Below, one piece after another: positions 55,636-64,000 of a DNA stretch of 64,000 bases. Under the pieces are notes generated by a model. That model had not been told where the DNA came from. It did not search any database and saw nothing but the letters and a program-made list of their open reading frames with translations. A program made the translations under genes and the position numbers. How positions within the stretch are numbered: the first letter of the stretch is position 1; the number at the start of each line of letters is the position of its first letter. The stretch comes from Utricularia gibba (lineage: Eukaryota > Streptophyta > Magnoliopsida > Lamiales > Lentibulariaceae), in the NCBI GenBank assembly GCA_002189035.1, contig NEEC01000029.1, positions 310,001 to 374,000 of the forward strand, in the 5' to 3' direction.

Positions 55636-56241
55636 ATGTCCGCCGACCTATTCGGCGCTTGGGGAGTCAAACCGGGGACCAAAAATGTTCACAATCTGTG
55701 GCTCGAAATCCTCGAAGGAGAGACGTCTTTAGCCGATTCAACTCCTCCTGTTCGCACGGTTGAAGTAGTGATCGTCAGGATCATCCGAAGCGGCAGCAAC
55801 AAAATCCTGATAGAATCGCACCAGGAGCTCTCCAACGGCATCATCCGAGATCGGCGTCGCCCGCTGTCGGAGAAAATGAAGCCCGGCGAATCAATCGAGG
55901 CCGCTGTATACCGAGCTTTGAGAGAGGAGCTGGGATCAGTACTCGAAACTGGGATTCCCGATCAAAATCGCGGTTACAGTTCCGTGATCCATGGGAACGT
56001 GAAAATCATCCCGGGTTCGTATGTGAGAAGAGTGGAGGAGAGAGTTTCAGCATCATACCCTGGTTTGCCTGCTTGCTATGTTCTACATACTGTGGATACA
56101 GAGGTAGATGGCTTGCCTGAGTGCGATTTCTTCACTGAGGAAACTTCAGAATATGGAGGCTTGGATGAGAATAGTTGGGTAGATTTTGCTGTTTCCTGTA
56201 AGAAGCATTACTGGAGATGGGTTGATTGTGATTCAGCCTAA
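55636..56241 (+). CDS. Nudix-like plant protein of unknown substrate
   Basis: This is one open exon of 201 codons starting MSADLFGAWGVKPGTKNVHN. It has RPLSEKMKPGESIEAAVYRA followed by LREELGSV, a degenerate Nudix box (R-A-L-R-E-E-L-G in place of REUxEExG, with the leading Gly missing), then IIPGSYVRRVEERVSASYPG, LPACYVLHTVDTEVDGLP and the aromatic end KKHYWRWVDCD. I recall a conserved plant family with this FG-WGVKPGTKNVHNLWLE start. The frame is open further upstream (RLAPVFATPQSLSDWLKPR) as far as a TAG near 55405, so the true N terminus may be longer and include a transit peptide. With the altered box, hydrolase activity is uncertain. Confidence 0.7.
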   Translation: MSADLFGAWGVKPGTKNVHNLWLEILEGETSLADSTPPVRTVEVVIVRIIRSGSNKILIESHQELSNGIIRDRRRPLSEKMKPGESIEAAVYRALREELGSVLETGIPDQNRGYSSVIHGNVKIIPGSYVRRVEERVSASYPGLPACYVLHTVDTEVDGLPECDFFTEETSEYGGLDENSWVDFAVSCKKHYWRWVDCDSA

Positions 56242-56500
56242 TCATCTGAGGGGAAATCCTTGCATTTTTGTCTCATACATAAATGTGGTTTTGATATCTC
56301 CAGCTTTGGAGGAAAAGATTCTATATACCTCTTTCCCTTGATGCAACTTGATCAAGTCATTTGAGTTTCAAATTTGTACTGCGCTTGAAATTCAGATAGC
56401 CATGTATTCCATACATTTGCTTCATCTTTCAGCTTAGTCAAAGGAAGGTGAAATCTAAGGAAACAGGCGAACCCATTCCACCAAAACTTGCTCACCCTGG

Positions 56501-58646
56501 CTATGAAGCCGGATTCCCTGGTTGAGGAAGAGGATCATTCGGCGCTTGACGAACGAATTGTCCTTTCACCCGGGGACGTTGCTCCGCGAGTTTCTTTCGG
56601 CTTTCGTATCGGACCTGCGCAAGACATGCCATATGATGTTGGCCATCTAGTAGACAGAACGTGCGGTGACAAGAAGAGTACCTTTTTCTCGAAACATCTT
56701 TCTTTCCGTTTCAACCTGAACTTCATCAGAGCAGCTTCTCTTTGCAACGAGCGTTGCAGGGCTCCATCGTCGTTGCCGCATTCTGACGGGGTTGCTGCGG
56801 CAGGGGCACAACTGATGTGGCCGTTGGAGGACTTTGCACTGCCACCGCTATTGTTTCCTACGGAAGCAGGGTTCTCGATCCCCACTTTGTCTGATTTCTT
56901 GTCTGCATGGTCAGTGCAGCCGCTGTTTCTTCCATCCAAATGACCATCTGAGGCATGGCAGTCTGATGGAAGATGGCATGAGTCCTTTTCGGCTTGCACA
57001 CCAAGGATAGGATGCACTCGGGAGTCACAAGCATTAGCCCCACTCTCATATCTTAAACCTCTAACGGGAATTGGGTGAAATATTTCTCTGTCTGGAGAAC
57101 ATGGGTGTGTGGTTTCAACCTGCGCCGTGGGAGTGTGCATCTCCTGTGCCCTATATTTGACGCAGTAACTAGAGGCTAAATTCTCCGGAACGATTTCATG
57201 ATCCTTCTGTTGCGTATCCATCAACGATGAGCTTGCCATTCGCTTTGGCTTGTTTACGTACCTGAAAGAGAGTGAGCTTTTGGTAAATAAATCAGACAAT
57301 GTGAGCATCACAGATTTAGAATTCGAAATGCTGATCATCCTTCGGGCTAAACTTACCTTGAAAAGGGTGATGCCTCTGAGTGGTTCAACTGAGGTTCTGG
57401 AATCGCATGATTCGTAGAGCCATCTGGATGAGATCTCGGAAGAGAAAGATCCAACTGAGGTACAGCGTCCTCGGAACAAATACTTGAAACACCAGTGGGA
57501 TGATTATCAGAGGCTCCGATGGCTTCTCCCAATTTGATTCCCTGGATTCTGCTTTCCACCGAATTTGCACCAGAGATACGTCCCCTGCTTTCTGGCTGCG
57601 GATGGCCATGGACAGTTTCCGCATCTTCGTCTTCATCTCCATCATTTCTGGACTCAAGTTTTGTGCACGAACTCTGCAATGAAACGGAGACCATGCATGA
57701 GACGGATTGAGCCCTCAACCACCTTATTAAGCCAAGAATACCTGAGCATCACTGCCTTTCTCGATATACTCTTCAGATCGGCGGACACAAGCCACACATC
57801 TACTAGAGTTGTTATCCATGGCAGCATTGTTTTCAGCTGTGTCTTCTTCATCCTTCTTTTGGCCTATACTCTCCTCCGGTGGACCGAGGCCAGCAGCATT
57901 ACTTGACTGAGACTATCACAGAGAGCAAAAGCAGACTTATGCACAGGAACCTTCAGATTTCATCACAACAAGGAAACTTACAGCCTGCTTCCGCCAGACA
58001 TGTTGCCACAAGTTCCTCAGCTCATTCTTCCGGACTGGCTTCACGAGGAAGTCGGTAGCGCCTCTCAGCATGCATTTGTAGACACTACTCACCGAGTCGT
58101 GACACGACATCACTGCCATGTTTTCCATATAACCGCACCTTGAGAAATTTCATACAACTACAACATTCATAAACAGGATACGCAGCATACTTATCACAGG
58201 AATGTTGTTGCATGCTTCATTTTCCATAATCAACGCAAGGAGGGCGTATCCAGAGATCAATGGCAAATCCACTTCTGCCAAAATCAGATCTACGGAACAC
58301 GGTCTTGCTCTGAGCACCTCCCATGCCTTCAAACCATCCGCAACCGCAGCAACTGATACAATGGAAGGCGGCGAGGTATTATATTTAGGGTACTAACTGA
58401 AAATAGGAAACAGGGTCCAACTATCACCCAACCTTTGTAACTGCATTTTCTGAGAAGCGCAGCGATAATCTGTCTGGTGGAATCATCGGCTTCCACCAAC
58501 AGAACCCTAAGCACCAATTTCGGAGGAAACCTCCCCCACATCACGACAGAGGGAGGACTGAGCGCCTCCCCGGCCACCTTGGCATCGTTATTTCTGTTCT
58601 CCAACTGCTCCTTTCCACTGGCACTGCTGATGACACCTTCTACCAT
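56501..58646 (-). CDS. Pseudo-response regulator, PRR5/PRR95 type (circadian clock)
   Basis: Eight exons run 58433-58646, 58191-58352, 57982-58112, 57742-57906, 57357-57673, 56682-57261 and 56501-56614, plus a likely untranslated 5' exon above 58660. The pseudo-receiver domain reads [20 protein letters not shown], then [20 protein letters not shown], where the phospho-acceptor Asp is Glu as in all PRRs, and [18 protein letters not shown]. The CCT domain is split between two exons: [20 protein letters not shown] and [20 protein letters not shown]. The R-LKRK-RCF form is that of PRR5/PRR95 rather than PRR7 or TOC1. Such proteins repress CCA1/LHY-type genes in the afternoon and evening. The frame and junctions are intact. 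Confidence 0.92.
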
Positions 58647-58795
58647 ACCTGAAAATGGTGGCTGCGTTTGAAGAAGAAAGCATATGCTGTAGGAATCGCA
58701 GAAGTGGGTTGGGGGAATCAGGATTTTCAGCCGGCGAGAAAAAACGCCTCCTCCCGTTATCTTTCCTATCCGTTTGAAAAGCGTGTACTTTGCCC

Positions 58796-58804
58796 AAAAT
58801 ATCT
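58796..58804 (+). promoter_or_regulatory. Evening element in the PRR 5' region
   Basis: AAAATATCT is the canonical evening element bound by CCA1, LHY and RVE8. It lies about 150 bases upstream of the PRR start, in the probable 5' untranslated exon. PRR5 genes are known RVE8 targets, so direct clock control is plausible. A single 9-base match can occur by chance. Confidence 0.5.
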
Positions 58805-58849
58805 GCACACACAGACTCCATGCTTCCCATATCAATCAATTTAACGCTG

Positions 58850-59617
58850 ATCTGCCAACAGCCACAGGATCCGATGGCTCCGATGAGCCAGCAGGCTTCC
58901 CATCATCGCCACGGTGTACCGGTGAGGGCCGCCCCTAAAGAAACGGAAATTCCACACTGCCCCTTGCTGCCCTTTATGCAAATAGGGATTTGGGGGGAGA
59001 TTTGGGAAATAAAAGGAAGGTGGGGGCAAAATGCAAATACTGCCTGACAAAGAATTAGCAGACGTGTCTCCCACCACCGAACCAACCAACCAACAGGTGA
59101 GTGAAAATCAATCCTCCATTTTTATTTTATGTATTGTATTTCTCAGCCTCAAGATTCAATCTAGCAAGATATTTGGGCCAGTGTGTGTGGGCCCCGCTGT
59201 GGGATATTTTTAAGGGCTCCCCTTCGGAGATCCTGACACGTGGACGACGATGGGATGGATTTGTGGTCCCCCGTTAGAGTCCACTCCATCGGCCCATTAT
59301 TTTATCTCATAGACTTGGGCTGCCAGTTAAAAAAAAAGGATTCGGTTTAGGGCAAACGGGCTAGGTCCATCAGTCACTGAATGAAATGGAATTTGGAAAG
59401 TAGGATGTGACTTTTGAAGAGCACCCCGCAGATTTCTTCTCTCCAAAGCCTCTCTCCTCTTTGTTCCGGCAGTTGAGTACGGAGGAGGGCTTTAAACTTG
59501 ACGCTGATATCAGGTTGCCCATGGCTAACACACTTTTTTCGCAGTAACTCTTACTTGTGAATTTGTTCCTCATCGTTTTTTTTGTGACGAATATATTATC
59601 GCTTCAAGTTTTGTAGT
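58850..59617. other. PRR promoter and upstream region of the CID remnant
   Basis: No gene is recognised. A G-box CACGTG lies at 59237-59242 and GGCCC motifs near 59200 and 59292. Confidence 0.45.
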
Positions 59618-59618
59618 G

Positions 59619-60612
59619 ATGGCTGCGGTGGGAAATGCTGGGATGGCTCCTTGTCGTCATCAAGTCGGGATTTTCAGCATAACGATATTGCTGGGGATCA
59701 GCAACGTCGTCAGCTGTCGGTGCGACCATCCAAATGTTGACAAAGAATGATGATCAAGATTACAAATTGTTGCATCAGAAGATGTCGAATGGTTGCCGTC
59801 AGCCGCAGGAGGAGAAAAAAATCAATGTTGGGTCTGAGGGTTACAGCAGGGAGGTTAGGGATTTGGAGGAAATGTTGTCACAGTTGAATCCGATGGCGGA
59901 AGAATTTGTCCCCCTATCGCTGGCGGCTTTTGGAGGCAGCACGTTTATTCTCCTTCAAATTTTGGGTATAATGCCCATGGATTTGTGATTCCGCAACTCT
60001 GTAGTTTCAACCGGGAGTGGGTTTGGGAGAGTTTGTATTCTCCTTCAATTTTGTTTCCTTGATTGACTTGGAAGCAAAATTCAAGTGCGTCATCCTTGAG
60101 ATTGCTGACAGGACGAGCTGCCATTTCGAATAAAATTCGGTTTCTTTGGCGATACTGAGACTCGGTCACTTTCAAAACACTAACAAAGCAATGTACTGCC
60201 TTCTCCGCTTGTTTTGGATGTTGACTCGTTTGTGTCTCTTATGTATATGCAGAAGCAAAATGGGTTCACACATGGAAAAAGGCGGATGGCTCAAATAGAA
60301 GAGGTGATCAGGAGGACTGGCAATGATTCCCACATTGATCATCAGGTGACGGGAATTGGGTTACTTGCTTGCGCTTTTTCTTTTTGTCTTAATCTTACTG
60401 ATTCTTAAATTCAGAAGTGCCTTGGAATTTGAGAGCGCTAGTGTCTGACATAAGGAAGATCAATCTTTCCCCTTGGTTTCAATGTATGTTACTGAAGAGC
60501 CACTTGCTGCACTGTTATCAACTGCGGACAGGACAGGTGATTATTCCTAAACACGGACATCGAACACAGCAAAGCAATGATGCACCGCCTGCACCTCCGA
60601 TGCGCTGAGTTG
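59619..60612 (+). pseudogene. CID-type PAM2 protein, broken duplicate of the downstream gene
   Basis: The sequence parallels the intact gene at 61558: MAAVGNAG, then (frame changed) YKLLHQKMSNGCRQ, SEGYSREVRDLEEML and the PAM2 motif SQLNPMAEEFVPLS. Exon 2 is recognisable as NGFTHGKRRMAQIEEVIRRT (60241-60348) and the start of RRM1 as VTEEPLAALLSTA (about 60490). All later RRM exons are missing; the sequence passes directly to a remnant of the last exon (CCGATGCGCTGA at 60598). The first exon has a frame change before the second segment and stops at 59988 after GIMPMDL. The gene is non-functional as an RNA-binding protein, although a 84-codon frame from 59734 still contains PAM2. Confidence 0.85.
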
Positions 60613-61557
60613 TCTCTCTAGTTGAGAGGACCAGTGGAGGTGGTGCATACATAGCTGGACGACGGTAGTTTTCGGTTAGCTTGCGCTGCTGCAGCAGCAG
60701 CATCCACAGTTGAGCATCTGGCGGTGCTGCCAGGGACTTGTGGGTGGTTTCTTGCCTGCATTTACGGCTCTTGGCGGCGCAGCCCGTCTCCCCTCCGGTC
60801 GATCTGAATTGCACTCGAAACGAGGGGGCGGCCGCGCGCTGGAGTGCTTCATGCCTGTTGGAAATATTATTTATTTTTATGAGAAAGTAAATGAAAATGG
60901 GGGCCGGCGTGGCAGAATCGAACAAGGACACGAGTGGCTGCTGCGTTGAGAGTGGGGCCCAGCTGTTAGAACGAAAAGTCCAATGAAGGGTGTGTGTGTG
61001 TGTGTGTGTGTATTATATTACCCAAGAAGGTGATCAGTGAGATATGTGATAGTAAATAATAAATTAATTAGCATTAGCAGGGGACGGAGTCAAACTCAAG
61101 AAAAACAAGTGAATTTTGAAGGGGAAGGGAGAAGAAGGTTATCGAGGAAACCCCCCTCCCCTCCCCTCCCCACCCCATTTCCATTTCCTGCTCTCTAAAA
61201 CCCCCCTCCCTTTCTCTCTCTCTCTCGCTCTCAGTGTGGCCTTGTATTCTTTTTTCTCTGCACAAAAATTGATGATCTTGCAGATGCTTCAGATGATTGG
61301 CTCCAATAATTGACTACTGACCACGGCCTTAAGCTTTACTCTCGCATCGCATCAGGAGGTTGTCTCTGATTAAACCATCATCAATCCTTTTTTATTTTTA
61401 GTCTTAATCGTTTTCATCTCTGGTGGGTTTTATTTGTTCGGGCGCCTTGCCTTTTTCCGTTGGATCAAAATCTGGATTTTTTCAGGTTCGATTTCGTTTT
61501 TGTGTTTGATCGTTTTTTCTCTTGTCAGGGAACGATTCTCGCTCCGGTTCTCTAGTG
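60613..61557. other. Intergenic and CID leader
   Basis: The stretch contains a GT microsatellite, a C-rich stretch and a CT-rich stretch (61148-61235), which look like the promoter and 5' leader of the CID gene. A purine/pyrimidine leader intron may lie at 61320-61520. No other gene is seen. Confidence 0.5.
60989..61011. repeat. (GT)n microsatellite
   Basis: About eleven GT units lie in the CID upstream region. Confidence 0.85.
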
Positions 61558-63953
61558 ATGGCTGTGGTGGAAAATAGTGCGGTGCACACGATGCCATCAT
61601 CGCATCGGGATTCGCAGCATACCGATGTCGTTGGGGATCAGCAACGTCACCAGCAGTCGGTTAAACCAGGGGGTGCCAACATCCAAGAGTCAACTAAGCT
61701 TGAGGACCAAAATTACGAATTGTTGCACCAGAAGATGTCAAATGGCCACCATCAAATTCAGAAGCAGGCGTTTTCTGGGAATGGGATTCCACAAGAGAAA
61801 CCAATCGATGGTGATGATGATGTGTCTGAGGGTTACAACAGGGAGATGAGGGATTTGGAGGAAATGCTCTCGAAATTGAATCCGATGGCGGCGGAATTTG
61901 TCCCTCCCTCCCTTGCCGCCTTCGGTGGCGTTGGGGGTGGTCTCCAAAGGCTCCTAGTAACTCCACCAGCTGTACCTGCCTCTGTGGCTGGAGTAGTAGC
62001 AGGACATTTTGGGTATAATGCTAATGGATTTGTGGTGCAGCAACCGGTCAACTCTGGTGTTTCAATTGAGAATACTTTTGGAAGGGTAGGTATTCTACTT
62101 GGAAGCTTGCCTTCTTGAATCATATCATGACTTCGTATACTGCGCTTTTGGAATTTTGTTTCCGTGTTTTAATGTGAAGCATGATTCAAGAGTTTCATCT
62201 CTGGCACCATTGAATGAATAAGCTGCCTGTTCAAAAGTAAATCGCTTTCTTTGCCGAATCTGAAACTGAATCACTTCCCAACACTAGCAAAGTCATTTGC
62301 TGCTCTTTCCATTTCTTTTTGGTGTGTATTTATCTGTTTTTCTTCATTATATTCAGAAGAAGAATGGGTATGCGCATGGAAAAAGGCGGATGAATAGCAG
62401 AACGAGCATGGCTCAAAGAGAAGAGGTGATTAGGAGGACTGTTTATGTTTCTGACATCGATCACCAGGTAAACAGAGTTAACTTTTATGTGATTTGTGTT
62501 AACTCATTCTTTTATGTCCTCATGCTTCCCACGGGTTGTGCTTGAGATAATGTATGAAAGTGAGAGTGCGTGAGCTAATGAGAGTCAATCTTTCGGTTCT
62601 TAAACGAACATACAAGTGTCTTTGTGCACTTCACTAAGCAACAAAGTGTCAAGTGTTATACTTTATTTTAGGGATTTTTTTTTTTTTTTTTGAGATTTTG
62701 AGAGGTGTTAGTGAGTTAATGGAAAACAGAACACCATCATTCACATTTATTATGTTTTTTTCAAAGTAGGTTACCGAAGAGCAACTTGCTGCACTCTTCA
62801 TCAATTGCGGACAGGTGATTATTCTTAAACTTGGACATCTAACACAACATTTGCATGTGATATTCTTGGTATAATGTGATGAAGGTTGTGGATTGTCGTG
62901 TTTGTGGTGATCCAAACTCGGTACTTCGTTTTGCCTTCATTGAATTCACTGATGAAGGTATGCCTGTGTCAGATTATCATTGTGGTCAAAATTACATGGC
63001 TTGTCCTATTTCAATCTGTCCCATTCTATACTTGCAGAAGGGGCGAGGAATGCTTTGAGTTTGGCTGGAACTATGCTTGGATTCTACCCTGTCAGAGTCT
63101 TGCCATCGAAGACTGCAATTGCACCTGTTAATCCTACGTTTTTACCAAGGGTGAGTTAGAATCTGCCCCACCACATTTGATCAATCCTTCCATTGCTAAT
63201 AATCGATAGACCTTCTTTGTCTTCAGTCCGAGGATGAAAGGGAGATGTGCGCGAGAACAATATACTGTACTAACATCGACAAAAAGGTAGCATCTTTTTG
63301 TATTTCCTTTTATGTTTAGAAACTTGATGCATCATTTCTTGAATGCGTGAATTGCAGGTCAGTCAAGCAGATGTCAAACTCTTTTTTGAATCAATATGTG
63401 GAGAGGTTTGTTCTTCCTCACTCATGTCCTAAAGTCTCAACATTGAGTCACCCACTGAGATCTTGACTCTAAACATGCCTATCCAGGTGCATCGCTTGAG
63501 GTTGCTGGGTGATTATCATCATTCAACTCGCATAGCGTTTGTGGAGTTTGTTATGGTAAGCATGACCTTTGATTTTCATGTGACTATGTTGCTGGCTTTA
63601 TTGCATAAGTGGATATTTGGGGGACCGATTCTGCCTTAGAGCTCGTGTAGAAGGTTCCTTTTTGTGATGGAGACAAAGCACTGCGCGATTCTGTTACCCT
63701 TTCTAAATAAGCCTGCCTATATGAATTTCTGCTTAAATGAACGAAATTGATCAGGCTGAGAGTGCGATAGCCGCGCTGAACTGCAGCGGTGCAATTTTAG
63801 GATCACTGCCCATAAGGTTATTTCCTGGACACTCTGGTTTATCTTTGTGTTGGTGGTTGATTGATTCTCTGCTCAGATGTAAGTTGTGTTTTCATCAGGG
63901 TGAGCCCATCAAAGACACCGGTTCGGCCACGAACTGCACGTCCGCTGCGCTGA
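61558..63953 (+). CDS. CTC-interacting domain protein (CID8-13 type): PAM2 plus two RRMs
   Basis: Ten exons run 61558-62085, 62357-62467, 62770-62814, 62885-62957, 63038-63150, 63227-63286, 63358-63405, 63487-63555, 63755-63816 and 63899-63953. The N-terminal part has the PAM2 motif SKLNPMAAEFVPPS, which binds the MLLE domain of poly(A)-binding protein. A basic linker (KKNGYAHGKRRMNSRTSMAQ) leads to RRM1 (VYVSDIDHQ, VTEEQLAALFINCGQ, VLRFAFIEFTDEGARNAL) and RRM2 (RTIYCTNIDKK, DVKLFFESICGEV, RIAFVEFV). The end RVSPSKTPVRPR is the family C terminus. It probably modulates mRNA translation or stability through PABP. All introns are GT-AG and the frame is intact. The ATG at 61558 was chosen because the duplicate upstream starts at the same point. 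Confidence 0.93.
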
Positions 63954-64000
63954 GGTGTCTGTCTGTCTGCCTGGTTGGATTGTGAGGTGTGAGCCCAGTG
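63954..64000. other. CID 3' untranslated region, window end
   Basis: Only 47 bases remain after the CID stop codon; nothing else is seen. Confidence 0.6.

Noticed and set aside
60500-60960. Open frames downstream of the CID remnant
   Set aside because: They have no similarity to known families; the region is mostly C/G-rich intergenic DNA with a remnant of the last CID exon.

Overview
This window is nuclear DNA from a flowering plant. The evidence is short GT-AG introns in nearly every gene, plant-only families (a KIN-12 phragmoplast-type kinesin, an ALMT anion channel, a PRR5-type clock regulator, a DUF3531 plastid-type protein, a CID PAM2/RRM protein, a BPA1-type RRM protein) and dense packing, with roughly 23 recognisable genes in 64 kb. 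I cannot name the order or genus. I see no rRNA, tRNA, CRISPR array, virus or long transposon.

Layout. 0.8-4.7 kb (+): an SGNH/GDSL lipase-like gene without its catalytic serine, then a DUF3531 gene. 4.8-13.4 kb (-): eIF2A, a PA-domain signal peptide peptidase-like protease and an isoamyl-acetate-esterase-type SGNH hydrolase. 13.9-19.2 kb (+): a KIN-12 kinesin. 20.5-23.7 kb: a bHLH factor (-) divergent from ribosomal protein S15 (+). 24.1-33.8 kb: a rearranged accessory block. It holds two imperfect tandem copies of the order TWINKLE-like primase (+), OMA1-like metalloprotease (-), small membrane ORF (+), PPR gene (-), each decayed differently, and it ends in a fragment of an O-GlcNAc-transferase-like TPR gene. 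34.2-38.1 kb (+): a possible small secreted protein, a BRIP/GLTSCR-domain protein and a BPA1-like RRM protein. 38.3-44.0 kb (-): a small basic protein, the KDEL receptor ERD2 and a PWWP protein. 44.7-46.9 kb (+): ALMT. 47.2-54.9 kb (-): ATG13, an unidentified cysteine-rich protein and a mitochondrial stomatin-like protein. 55.6-56.2 kb (+): a Nudix-like protein. 56.5-58.6 kb (-): a PRR5/PRR95-type pseudo-response regulator. 59.6-64.0 kb (+): a broken CID copy followed by the intact CID gene.

Two patterns cut across the window. First, at least a dozen otherwise healthy genes or exons break by one base, and almost every break falls in a run of G or C (once A). One extra base in the run restores the family reading frame in nearly all cases. 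This looks like uncorrected homopolymer error in the assembly rather than a dozen independent pseudogenes. Second, four introns in four conserved genes appear to start with GC instead of GT, more than the roughly 1 percent expected.

The genes are ordinary housekeeping and regulatory genes with no operon-like logic. Several are divergent pairs sharing a short promoter (esterase/kinesin, bHLH/RPS15, OMA1/small ORF, SLP/Nudix). Site II (GGCCCA) elements occur upstream of RPS15, eIF2A and both OMA1 copies, as is common for plant translation and organelle genes. Exon boundaries were read by eye from splice signals and remembered family sequences and may be off by a few bases.
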